Shown here in pieces: positions 56,716 to 64,000 of a stretch of DNA of 64,000 nucleotides. This stretch comes from DASQMT01 sp963839615. Its GTDB lineage: Bacteria > Actinomycetota > Thermoleophilia > Solirubrobacterales > Solirubrobacteraceae. The stretch spans positions 434,001 through 498,000 of the forward strand of contig CAWIVY010000007.1 of the NCBI GenBank assembly GCA_963839615.1, in the 5' to 3' direction. Each line of letters begins with the position of its first letter. Position 1 is the first letter of the stretch. Both the position numbers and the translations under genes were made by a program. The notes beneath the pieces were generated by a model, which searched no databases, was not told where the DNA came from, and saw nothing but the letters and a program-made list of their open reading frames with translations.

Positions 56716-58003
56716 ATGGAAAAGCTCGTCATCGAAGGCGGCGTGCCGCTTTCCGGCACCGTCGTGCCCGCCGGCAACAAGAACGCGGCCCTGCCGCTCC
56801 TGGCCGCGTGCCTGCTCACGGACGAGCAGGTCGTGCTGCACAACGTGCCGCGGATCCGCGACACCGAGGCGCTGATGGTGCTGCTCGAGGACCTCGGCGT
56901 GAAGGTCGAGCGGCGCGAGGGCAACACCGTCGCCCTGCAGGCCGACCAGGTCACCACCACCGACGTGAACCCCGTGCTCGCGGAGAAGATCCGCGCGTCG
57001 TTCCTCGTCGCCGGGCCGCTGCTCGCCCGCTTCGGCGAGGCGCTGCTGCCGCCGCCCGGCGGGGACGTGATCGGCCGCCGCCGGCTCGATCCGCACCTCG
57101 ACGCGTTCCGCGCGCTGGGAGCGCACGTGGAGCACACGCGCGACATCCGCCTGCGCGCGCCCGACGGCGGCCTGCAGGCTTGCGACTTCTTCATGGACGA
57201 GCCGTCCGTGATGGGCACCGAGAACGCGCTGATGGCAGCGGCGCTGCACGCCCGGCTCGACGATCATCCGCAACGCGGCCTCGGAGCCGCACGTGCAGGA
57301 CCTCGCGCGGCTGCTGACGCGGATGGGCGCCGCGATCGAGGGGATCGGCTCCAACGTGATGCAGGTGCACGGCCTGGCGAAGCTGGGCGGCTGCGAGCAC
57401 CGCGTCTCGCCCGACCACATCGAGATCGCGTCCTTCATGGCGCTCGCCGGCGTGACCGGCGGCGAGCTGCGGATCTCGGACTGCGTGTCCGACGACCTGC
57501 GCATGATCCGGCTCGTCTTCCAGCGCCTGGGGCTGCGCTCCGAGCTCGACGGCGACGACGTGGTCGTGCCGGGCGAGCAGAAGCTCGTCGTCCAGCGCGA
57601 CGCGGGCGGCTACCAGTCCAAGGTCGAGGACGGGCCCTGGCCCGCGTTCCCGGCCGACCTCACGTCGATCGCGCTGGCGCTCGCGACGCAGTCCGAGGGC
57701 ACGGTGCTGATCTTCGAGAAGATGTTCGAGAACCGCCTCGTCTTCACCGACAAGCTGGTCAACATGGGCGCTCACATCATCCTCTGCGATCCGCACAGGG
57801 CCGTCATCTCGGGGCCCACGCGGCTGCGCGGAGAGCGCCTGGAGTCGCCCGACATCCGCGCCGGCATGGCGATGCTGATCGCAGCGCTGTGCGCCGACGG
57901 CATCTCGGAGATCGGCAACGTACGCCAGATCGACCGCGGCTACGAGCGCATCGACGAGCGGCTCGCTGCGCTGGGCGCGCGGATCGAGCGCCAGGTCGCG
58001 TAG
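56716..58003 (+). pseudogene. murA: UDP-N-acetylglucosamine 1-carboxyvinyltransferase, frameshifted in this sequence
   Basis: MurA transfers enolpyruvate to UDP-GlcNAc, the first step of peptidoglycan synthesis. ATG 56716 gives MEKLVIEGGVPLSGTVVPAG with Lys22/Asn23 in GNKNAALP. The usual active-site Cys is Asp117 (PPGGDVIG), as in fosfomycin-insensitive enzymes such as that of Mycobacterium tuberculosis. The frame breaks near 57251-57258: the correct continuation (STIIRNAASEPHVQDLARLL) is one frame over and runs to 58003. The length is one base over a codon multiple. MurA is normally essential, so either the sequence has an extra base or another murA exists. Confidence 0.85.
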
Positions 58004-58006
58004 CTT
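58001..58006 (+). promoter_or_regulatory. candidate -10 element of the his operon
   Basis: TAGCTT, using the murA stop, ends 11 bases before the hisZ ATG. The his genes could equally be read through from murA. Confidence 0.3.
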
Positions 58007-58017
58007 CTGCTGCGGCC

Positions 58018-58983
58018 ATGACGACGATCCACCCGACGCCGTCAGGGACGCGCGACGTCCTGCCCGACGAGATGCGCGAGATGCACGCTGTCGTCGAGTC
58101 CATGCGCGGCGTGTTCGGCGCACACGGCTACGGCGAGGTGCACACGCCGGCGCTCGAGTACGAGCAGGTGCTGACGCGCGGCGACCCGGCGGCGGCCGAT
58201 CCGGCCTACAAGCTGTTCGACGAGCAGGGCAACGTGCTGGTGCTGCGCTCGGACATGACGATCCCGATCGCGCGCGTCGTCTCGACCCGCTATGCGAGCG
58301 CGGATCCGCCGCTGCGCTTCTGCTACGTCGCCCACACCTACCGCTCCGTCCGACCGCAGCGCGGGCAGGACCGCGAGATGCTGCAGGCCGGGATCGAGCT
58401 CGTCGGGGTGCCCGGTCCCGCCGGCACCGCCGAGACGCTGACCGTGCTCTGCGAGGCGCTCGACGCGGTCGGCCTCGCGGACTACCGCGTCGGGCTCGGC
58501 GACGCCTCGCTCTACCCGGCGCTGCTCGACGCGTACGGCGTGGCCGGCGCGGCGCGCGCGGCGATCCTGCACGAGCTCCAGACGCGCGACTTCGTCGGGC
58601 TCGAGCGCGCGGTCGAGGAGCTGCGGCTGGGCGCCGAGGCGACAGCGGCGCTGCTGGAGGTGCCGCAGCGGCGCGGCGGCGCCGAGGTGCTCGACGCGGC
58701 CGGGCCCGCCGCGGACGGCCTGCGCGGCGTCTACGACGCGCTGCCGGCCGCCGTCGCGGACCGCGTGATCTTCGACCTCGGCCTCGCGCGCTCGCTCGCC
58801 TACTACACGGGCGCCGTCTACGAGGTGTACGACGCGGCGCTCGGCGCGCCGCTGGGCGGCGGCGGCCGCTACGACGACCTGCTCGGCCGCTTCGGCCGCG
58901 AGCTGCCGGCGGCGGGCTGGGCGCTCAACGTCGAGCGGCTGCACATCGCGCTGGTGGGCGAGCGCCGCGGTGAACAGCTATGA
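58018..58983 (+). CDS. hisZ: ATP phosphoribosyltransferase regulatory subunit
   Basis: A 321-aa HisRS-like protein without a tRNA role. It has the class II core (motif 2 FCYVAHTYRSVRPQRGQDREMLQAGIELVG split at residue 103; motif 3 GAPLGGGGRYDDLLGRFG) but lacks the anticodon-binding domain. HisZ pairs with the short HisG, which follows with a 4-bp overlap. It heads hisZ-hisG-hisD-hisB-hisH-hisA. Confidence 0.9.
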   Translation: MTTIHPTPSGTRDVLPDEMREMHAVVESMRGVFGAHGYGEVHTPALEYEQVLTRGDPAAADPAYKLFDEQGNVLVLRSDMTIPIARVVSTRYASADPPLRFCYVAHTYRSVRPQRGQDREMLQAGIELVGVPGPAGTAETLTVLCEALDAVGLADYRVGLGDASLYPALLDAYGVAGAARAAILHELQTRDFVGLERAVEELRLGAEATAALLEVPQRRGGAEVLDAAGPAADGLRGVYDALPAAVADRVIFDLGLARSLAYYTGAVYEVYDAALGAPLGGGGRYDDLLGRFGRELPAAGWALNVERLHIALVGERRGEQL

Positions 58984-59627
58984 GCGGGCTCAACGGGCTC
59001 ACGCTCGCGGTCCCGCGCGGGACGCTGATGACCGACACGCTCGACCTGCTCGACCGGCTGGGCGTCGACACCGCGGACGTGCGCGCGAACGACCGCAAGC
59101 TGCTGTTCGAGGACGCCGGCATCGTGACGATGCGGCCGTCGGACGTCGCGACCTACGTGGAGGCCGGCGCCGCCGATCTCGGCATCACGGGCAAGGACGT
59201 GCTCGCCGAGAGTCCGAGTCGCGGGGTCTACGAGCTGCTCGACCTCGGATTCGGGCCGTGCGTGATGGTCGTCGCGACGACGGCGGGTGAGGACCGGCTC
59301 GCCGAGGCCCTGCGGCGCCTCGGCGTGATGCGCGTCGCGACGAAGTACCCGCGGATCGCCACGCGCCATTTCGAGCGCACCGGCCGCCAGGCCGAGATCG
59401 TGGAGGTCAAGGGCTCGGTCGAGCTGGCGCCGCTGACCGGGCTCGCCGAGGGGATCGTCGACCTGACCGCGACCGGCACGACGCTGCGCGAGAACGGCCT
59501 CGTGGTGCGCGAGGAGATCCTCACCTCGACCGCGCGGCTGATCGCGAACCCGGTCGTGCACAAGCTCAAGGCCGCCGCGCTCGACGACCTCGTCGCGCGC
59601 ATGCGCGAGGCGCTGGCCGATGATTGA
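58980..59627 (+). CDS. hisG: ATP phosphoribosyltransferase, short form
   Basis: A 215-aa catalytic subunit for the first step of histidine synthesis. It is the short HisGS form, lacking the C-terminal regulatory domain, which agrees with hisZ next to it. Marks are VPRGTLMTDTLDLL, ADLGITGKDVL and the PRPP loop GIVDLTATGTTLRENGL. ATG overlaps the hisZ stop (ATGA). Confidence 0.94.
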   Translation: MSGLNGLTLAVPRGTLMTDTLDLLDRLGVDTADVRANDRKLLFEDAGIVTMRPSDVATYVEAGAADLGITGKDVLAESPSRGVYELLDLGFGPCVMVVATTAGEDRLAEALRRLGVMRVATKYPRIATRHFERTGRQAEIVEVKGSVELAPLTGLAEGIVDLTATGTTLRENGLVVREEILTSTARLIANPVVHKLKAAALDDLVARMREALADD

Positions 59628-60891
59628 ACGCCTCGCCGTCTCCGCGGAGGACGCCGCGGCGATCGCCGGACAGGTCCGCAGGTACCTGCCGCCGCCGGGC
59701 TCCGTGGCCGACAGGGTCGCCGGGATCATCGAGTCCGTGCGCGAGGGCGGCGACCATGCGCTGCTCGAGCACGAGCGCCGCTTCGGCTCCGCGCGCGACG
59801 AAGCCACCGGTCAGGCGGCGCCGCTGCGGGTCGCCGGCGACGAGCTGCGCGCGGCGCTCGACGCCCTCGACCCCGCCGTGCGTGCCGGCCTCGAGCTCGC
59901 CATCGCCAACGTGGAGCTCGTCGCGCGGGCCGGGCTGATCGAGGACCGCGACGTCGAGCTGCCGCAGGGCCAGCGGATCCGGCTGCGCGAGCTGCCGGTC
60001 GCGCGCGCCGCGGTCTACGCGCCCGGCGGCCGCCGCCCGTATCCGTCCTCCGTGGTCATGGGCGTGATCACTGCGCGCGCCGCGGGCGTGGGCGAGGTCG
60101 TCGTCGCGGCGCCCGCGCATCCCGTGATCCTGGCCGCCTGCGCGCTCTGCGGCGCCGGCGAGGTCTACCGCATGGGCGGCGCGCAGGCGATCGCCGCGCT
60201 CGCCCTCGGGACCGAGACGATCCGGCCGGCCGACGTGATCGTCGGCCCGGGCAACCTCTACGTCCAGGAGGCCAAGCGCCAGCTCACGGGCCGCGTCGGC
60301 ATCGACGGCTTCGCGGGGCCCTCGGACCTGCTCGTGCTCGCCTCCGCGGGGGCCGACCCGCGCCTGATCGCGCTCGACCTGCTCGCGCAGGCCGAGCACG
60401 GGGAGGACTCGCTGGTCGTCGCGGTCGCGGACGACGCCGCGCTGCTCGACGCCGTCGGCCGCGACCTGCAGGCGCTGTTCCGCGATCGCCCCACGGTCGC
60501 CGCAGGCCCGAAGGTGCTGGTCGACGCCGAGGATCTCGAGGCCGCGCTGGCGTTCTCGGAGGCGCTCGCGCCCGAGCATCTGGAGCTCGTCGGCGATGCG
60601 GCCGAGGCGCTGGCGCCGCGCGTGAACCGCGCCGGCTGCGTGTTCGTCGGCGCCGCCAGCGCGACCGCGTTCGGCGACTACGTCGCGGGCTCGAACCACA
60701 CGCTGCCGACCGACGGGGCGGCGCGCTTCGCCTCCGGCCTCACGGTGGGTCACTTCCGCCGTCGCATGGCCGAGGTCCACGTGGGTGACGCCGCCGCGGC
60801 GCTCGCGCGGGCCGGGGCCCCGGTCGCCGAGGCGGAGGGCTTCGCGGTGCACGCCGAGTCCATGTCCGCGCGAATCCGCGAGAATCGGTGA
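59620..60891 (+). CDS. hisD: histidinol dehydrogenase
   Basis: A 423-aa Zn enzyme oxidising L-histidinol to histidine in two steps. Marks are YAPGGRRPYPSSVVMGV, GGAQAIAALALGTETI, VGPGNLYVQEAKRQL, the catalytic AEHGEDS and PEHLEL pair of His/Glu residues, and the C-terminal GSNHTLPT. It starts inside the end of hisG (8-bp overlap). Confidence 0.95.
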   Translation: MIERLAVSAEDAAAIAGQVRRYLPPPGSVADRVAGIIESVREGGDHALLEHERRFGSARDEATGQAAPLRVAGDELRAALDALDPAVRAGLELAIANVELVARAGLIEDRDVELPQGQRIRLRELPVARAAVYAPGGRRPYPSSVVMGVITARAAGVGEVVVAAPAHPVILAACALCGAGEVYRMGGAQAIAALALGTETIRPADVIVGPGNLYVQEAKRQLTGRVGIDGFAGPSDLLVLASAGADPRLIALDLLAQAEHGEDSLVVAVADDAALLDAVGRDLQALFRDRPTVAAGPKVLVDAEDLEAALAFSEALAPEHLELVGDAAEALAPRVNRAGCVFVGAASATAFGDYVAGSNHTLPTDGAARFASGLTVGHFRRRMAEVHVGDAAAALARAGAPVAEAEGFAVHAESMSARIRENR

Positions 60892-60895
60892 CCAC

Positions 60896-61489
60896 ATGAG
60901 CCGCAGCGCACAGCTGAGCCGCAAGACCGGCGAGACCGACGTCCAGATCAGCCTCGACCTCGACGGGAACCTCCCCGGCAAGATGGACACCGGCGTCGGG
61001 TTCTTCGACCACATGCTGGACCTGCTCGCTCGCCACGGCAGCATCGGCCTGGGCGTGACGGTCCAGGGCGACCTCGGCACGGGCTCGCATCACACCGTCG
61101 AGGACACGGGCATCGTGCTCGGCCAGGCGCTCGCCGAGGCCCTCGGCGACCGCCGCGGGATCCGCCGCTACGGACACGCCGTCGTGCCGATGGACGAGGC
61201 GCGCGCGGCCTGTGCGATCGACGTCTCCGGGCGGCCCTATTGCGCGGTGACCGGGCTCGAGCTTCCGCCCGGGGCGATCGCGGGCTTCGAGCACGAGGCC
61301 GCGGAGGAGTTCTTCCGCGCCGTCGCGAGCGCCGCGCGGCTGACGCTGCACATCGAGCTGCAGGCCGGCACGAACGCGCACCACATGATCGAGGCCTGCT
61401 TCAAGGCGTTCGCGCGGGCGCTGCGGATCGCGGTCTCGATCGATCCCGAGGAGTCCGGCGTCCCCTCGACCAAGGGGACGCTCACGTGA
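60896..61489 (+). CDS. hisB: imidazoleglycerol-phosphate dehydratase
   Basis: A 197-aa Mn-dependent dehydratase. It has GVGFFDHMLDLLARH, GSHHTVEDTGIVLGQAL and AGTNAHHMIEACFKAFARAL, the three His/Glu metal motifs. It is the single-function form, without a phosphatase domain. ATG 60896 comes four bases after hisD; no hisC lies between, as it often does in actinobacteria. Confidence 0.95.
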   Translation: MSRSAQLSRKTGETDVQISLDLDGNLPGKMDTGVGFFDHMLDLLARHGSIGLGVTVQGDLGTGSHHTVEDTGIVLGQALAEALGDRRGIRRYGHAVVPMDEARAACAIDVSGRPYCAVTGLELPPGAIAGFEHEAAEEFFRAVASAARLTLHIELQAGTNAHHMIEACFKAFARALRIAVSIDPEESGVPSTKGTLT

Positions 61490-62103
61490 CGGTGGCGCTG
61501 GTCGACTACGGGATGGGCAACCGGCGCAGCGTCGAGAAGGCGCTCGAGCACGTCGGCGCGCAGGTCGCGCGCACCGGCGAGCACGACGAGATCGCCGCCG
61601 CCGACGCGATCGTGCTCCCCGGCGTCGGCGCGTTCCCCGAGGCGATGCGGCGGCTCGCCGCGCTCGGCCTCGACGAGCTGATCCGCGAGCGCGCGAGCGC
61701 GGGGGTGCCGCTGCTCGGGATCTGCCTCGGCATGCAGCTGCTGTTCGACTCCTCCGACGAGCACGAGGGCGCGGCCGGCCTCGGCCTCCTGCCGGGCACC
61801 GTCACGCGGCTGCGCGCGCCCGGGCTGAAGGTCCCGCACATCGGCTGGAGCACGGTCACGTTCTCACGCCGGTCCGCGCTGACCGAGGGCCTGGGCGACG
61901 CCGCGGCCTTCTACCACGTGCACACGTACGCCTGCCGGCCGCAGCTGGCGGCCGACGTCGTCGGGTACGGCGAGTACGGCGAGCGCTTCGCCTCGATCGT
62001 CGAGCGCGGCAACGTCATGGGCGCGCAGTTCCACCCGGAGAAGTCCTCGCTCGACGGGCTCGCGCTGCTGCGCAACTTCGTCGGCGCCCGCGTGGCCGCA
62101 TGA
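61486..62103 (+). CDS. hisH: imidazole glycerol phosphate synthase glutaminase subunit
   Basis: A 205-aa class I glutamine amidotransferase that supplies ammonia to HisF. The nucleophile Cys is in LLGICLGMQLLF near residue 82, and His/Glu in GAQFHPEKSS near residue 185. The GTG overlaps the hisB stop and the TGA overlaps hisA. Its partner hisF is about 0.9 kb downstream, behind hisA and a small reverse gene. Confidence 0.94.
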   Translation: MTVALVDYGMGNRRSVEKALEHVGAQVARTGEHDEIAAADAIVLPGVGAFPEAMRRLAALGLDELIRERASAGVPLLGICLGMQLLFDSSDEHEGAAGLGLLPGTVTRLRAPGLKVPHIGWSTVTFSRRSALTEGLGDAAAFYHVHTYACRPQLAADVVGYGEYGERFASIVERGNVMGAQFHPEKSSLDGLALLRNFVGARVAA

Positions 62104-62831
62104 TCGTCTACCCCGCGGTCGACATCCGCGACGGCAAGGCCGTACGGCTCACGCACGGCCGCTTCGACGCGGAGACCGTCTACAACGACGATCCGCTCGA
62201 GGCCGCCCGGTCATGGGTGGACGCCGGTGCGCGCTTCCTGCACGTCGTCGACCTCGACGGCGCGCGCGCGGGCGAGCCGGCCTCGATCGACCACCTGCGC
62301 CGGATCGTCGCGGGCACCGGCGTGCCGGTCCAGTACGGCGGCGGGCTCCGCTCGGTCGAGGCAGTGCGCGACGCGCTGCGGGCGGGCGCGGAGCGCGTGA
62401 TCGTCGGCACCGCCGCCCTGCGCGACGTCGACTTCCTCGACGACATCCTCGCCGCCTACGGGCCGCGCGTGGTCGTCTCCGTCGACGTGCGCGGCGGGAA
62501 GATCGCCACCGCGGGCTGGACGCAGGTGACCGAGCTGCCCGCCATCGACGCGATCGAGCGGTTGCACGACCGCGGCGTCGCCTCGTTCGTCTACACCGAC
62601 GCGGACCGCGACGGCGCGCTGGAGGGCCCGTCGCTCGAGGACGTCGCCGCGATCGCGGGCGCGGTGCGCGGGCGCTTCCTCTATGCCGGAGGCATCGGGG
62701 AGCTCGAGCACCTGCGCGCGCTGCGCGGGCTGCGGCAGGTCAACCTGGCGGGCGTGATCGTCGGCAAGGCGCTCTACGAGGCGCGCTTCACCGTCGCCGA
62801 GGCGCAGGCCGCGCTCGACGGGAAGGGCTGA
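62100..62831 (+). CDS. hisA: phosphoribosylformimino-5-aminoimidazole carboxamide ribotide isomerase
   Basis: A 243-aa TIM-barrel isomerase. It has YPAVDIRDGKAVRLTHG with the first catalytic Asp at residue 8, VQYGGGLRS, and the C-terminal phosphate loops YAGGIGELEHL and VIVGKALYEARF. In actinobacteria this protein (PriA) often also serves tryptophan synthesis in place of TrpF; whether that holds here cannot be read off. ATG overlaps hisH (ATGA). Confidence 0.93.
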   Translation: MIVYPAVDIRDGKAVRLTHGRFDAETVYNDDPLEAARSWVDAGARFLHVVDLDGARAGEPASIDHLRRIVAGTGVPVQYGGGLRSVEAVRDALRAGAERVIVGTAALRDVDFLDDILAAYGPRVVVSVDVRGGKIATAGWTQVTELPAIDAIERLHDRGVASFVYTDADRDGALEGPSLEDVAAIAGAVRGRFLYAGGIGELEHLRALRGLRQVNLAGVIVGKALYEARFTVAEAQAALDGKG

Positions 62832-62832
62832 C

Positions 62833-63000
62833 CTACGCCGACGGGCGGCGCCGGTGCGCCTGGTTCTCGGCCCGCTCGCGGATCGTCTGGGCGATCGCGA
62901 CGCCGATCAGGCCGGTCACCAGGGCCGGGAACGCGACGAACCAGATCACGATGTCGGTGATCGTCGTCTTGGCGGCTTCGCTCAGGGCGAGGATGAGCAT
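62833..63000 (-). CDS. 55-aa single-pass membrane protein between hisA and hisF
   Basis: A short gene on the minus strand: ATG at 63000, TAG at 62833. The protein starts MLILALSEAAKTTITDI, has one clear membrane helix (VIWFVAFPALVTGLIGVAIA at about 18-37) and a charged tail (RERAENQAHRRRPSA). TACGAT lies seven bases before its ATG on that strand, so it has a plausible leaderless promoter. Codon third positions are GC-rich as in real genes here. It lies one base from the hisA stop, convergent, and 32 bp from the hisF start, divergent. Function unknown. Confidence 0.62.
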   Translation of the reverse strand: MLILALSEAAKTTITDIVIWFVAFPALVTGLIGVAIAQTIRERAENQAHRRRPSA

Positions 63001-63007
63001 TGCCCGG

Positions 63008-63025
63008 ATCGTAGCCCAATAGCCT
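63008..63025. promoter_or_regulatory. divergent -10 elements of hisF and the 55-aa gene
   Basis: ATCGTA (63008-63013; TACGAT on the minus strand) and TAGCCT (63020-63025, plus) each lie seven bases before the start codon they face. hisF would thus have its own promoter rather than depending on the upstream his operon. Confidence 0.45.
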
Positions 63026-63032
63026 CTGGACG

Positions 63033-63833
63033 GTGCACTACAAGCGCGTGATCCCCTGCATGGACGTCGACGCCGGGCGGGTGGTCAAGGGCACGCGCTT
63101 CCTCGACATCCGCGACGCCGGCGACCCCGTCGAGCTCGCGGCGTTCTATGACCGCGAGGGCGCCGACGAGCTGATCTTCCTCGACATCACGGCCACGTCG
63201 GACAAGCGCGCGACCGTCGTGGAGCTGGCGCGGCGGGCCGCTGACGAGGTCTTCGTCCCCTTCACGATCGGCGGCGGCGTGCGCGAGGTGGCCGACGCGC
63301 AGGCGGTGCTCGACGCCGGCGCCGACAAGGTCGCCGTCAACTCCGCGGCGGCGGCGCGGCCGGAGCTGGTCGGCGAGCTCGCGGCGGTGCTCGGCGCCCA
63401 ATGCGTCGTGCTGGCGATCGACGCGAAGCGGCGCGGCGACGGCTGGGAGGTGTTCGTGGCCGGGGGCCGCACGGCGACCGGTCGCGACGCGGTGGCGTGG
63501 GCGCGCGAGGGCGCCGAGCGGGGGGCGGGGGAGATCATGCTCACGTCGATGGACCGCGACGGCACGCAGGACGGCTACGACCTCGAGCTGACGCGCGCGA
63601 TCGCCGATGCCGTCGACGTGCCGGTGATCGCCTCGGGCGGCGTCGGCGGGCCCGAGCACATGGTCGCCGGGTTCGCGGCGGGCGCGGACGCGGTCCTCGC
63701 GGCGTCGATCTTCCACTACGGCCGCCATTCGGTGGCCGAGGTCAAGGCCGTCCTGGACGCCGCCGGCGTGCCCGTGCGCCTCAGCGGCGGTGCGCGTGCC
63801 GGCGGTCCACGCAGCGCCGGTACGAGCGGCTGA
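63033..63833 (+). CDS. hisF: imidazole glycerol phosphate synthase cyclase subunit
   Basis: A 266-aa TIM-barrel lyase/cyclase acting with HisH. It has VIPCMDVDAGRVVKGTRF with the catalytic Asp near residue 10, PFTIGGGVREV, KVAVNSAA, the second Asp in LTSMDRDGTQDGYD, and ASGGVGGPEHM. Conserved HisF sequence ends at about VPVRL (residue 250); the last about 16 residues (Gly/Ala/Arg-rich) overlap a convergent gene by 53 bp and look like a run-on extension. GTG start. Confidence 0.93.
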   Translation: MHYKRVIPCMDVDAGRVVKGTRFLDIRDAGDPVELAAFYDREGADELIFLDITATSDKRATVVELARRAADEVFVPFTIGGGVREVADAQAVLDAGADKVAVNSAAAARPELVGELAAVLGAQCVVLAIDAKRRGDGWEVFVAGGRTATGRDAVAWAREGAERGAGEIMLTSMDRDGTQDGYDLELTRAIADAVDVPVIASGGVGGPEHMVAGFAAGADAVLAASIFHYGRHSVAEVKAVLDAAGVPVRLSGGARAGGPRSAGTSG

Positions 63834-64000
63834 TCCTGCCCTTGCGGCCCTTGTGGAGCTTGCGGGCCCGCTGCAAGCACTCCGCCCGGGCGGCCCTGCG
63901 CCGCAGCGCCGGCCGGCGCTTCACGCAGCGCTTGTAGGAGCGCTGCTGGGCGGCGGGCTTGCCGCGGTGCGCCTCGCGGGCGCGGGTGCGGCAGATCCGG
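63781..64000 (-). CDS. partial Arg/Cys-rich repeat protein, cut by the window end
   Basis: The last 72 codons of a gene that begins beyond the window; stop TGA at 63781-63783. The visible part is almost one-third arginine, with Cys in a loose repeat: RICRTRAREAHRGK, SYKRCVKRRPALRR and SYRRCVDRRHAHRR. Such basic repeats with spaced Cys are seen at the ends of secreted or cell-surface proteins in this lineage and in nucleic-acid-binding proteins. I cannot name a family. It overlaps the hisF end by 53 bp. Confidence 0.5.
   Translation of the reverse strand, partial: RICRTRAREAHRGKPAAQQRSYKRCVKRRPALRRRAARAECLQRARKLHKGRKGRISRSYRRCVDRRHAHRR

Overview
The window is 64 kb of very GC-rich chromosome with frequent GTG starts, tightly packed genes and one complete rRNA operon. 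Gene content, the rRNA sequences and the arrangement of the men, leu and his genes suggest a deep-branching actinobacterium of the class Thermoleophilia (Solirubrobacterales, Conexibacter/Patulibacter-like). That placement is inference: no alignment was run. No CRISPR array, prophage, insertion sequence or tRNA gene was seen.

Layout. (1) 47-5718: three coupled genes, an alpha-oxoamine-synthase-type PLP enzyme, a multi-pass membrane PAS-GGDEF-EAL protein and an MFS exporter. (2) 5757-14921: a nearly complete classical menaquinone pathway (menF, D, H, C, A, B, E and a methyltransferase) on alternating strands, with an unknown 89-aa gene inside it. (3) 14938-19341: ilvC, a small membrane protein, a class V aminotransferase and serA. 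(4) 19357-27167, minus strand: two small genes, then a polyamine operon read potA-potD-potB-potC-deacetylase-FAD oxidoreductase. (5) 27231-41561: branched-chain amino acid genes leuA (behind a leucine-rich leader peptide), leuC, leuD, leuB, ilvE, cimA and a DegT-type aminotransferase, interrupted by a methyltransferase, an EamA transporter, a frameshifted patatin, an XRE-cupin regulator and a secreted alpha-amylase. (6) 41548-47982: GNAT, argH, 3-methyladenine glycosylase, a class A PBP and tyrS. (7) 48025-53350: rrn operon 16S-23S-5S with long processing stems, no spacer tRNA and a strong terminator. (8) 53992-58003: DUF389 membrane protein, an isopropylmalate-dehydrogenase-like enzyme, an HD protein and a frameshifted murA. 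(9) 58018-63833: hisZ-G-D-B-H-A, an unlisted 55-aa membrane protein on the other strand, and hisF; the window ends in a partial Arg/Cys-rich gene.

Themes. The most interesting local signal is the leuA leader: an 18-codon peptide with seven Leu codons whose Leu run is complementary to the leuA Shine-Dalgarno, suggesting leucine-sensitive attenuation. Many first genes have a TAG(C/G)CT-like hexamer 6-12 nt before the start codon and no Shine-Dalgarno, as expected for leaderless or near-leaderless transcripts. At least three conserved genes (menF, the patatin, murA) each carry one surplus base, which argues for sequence error or recent decay rather than ordinary genes. MurA has Asp where most enzymes have the fosfomycin-reactive Cys.
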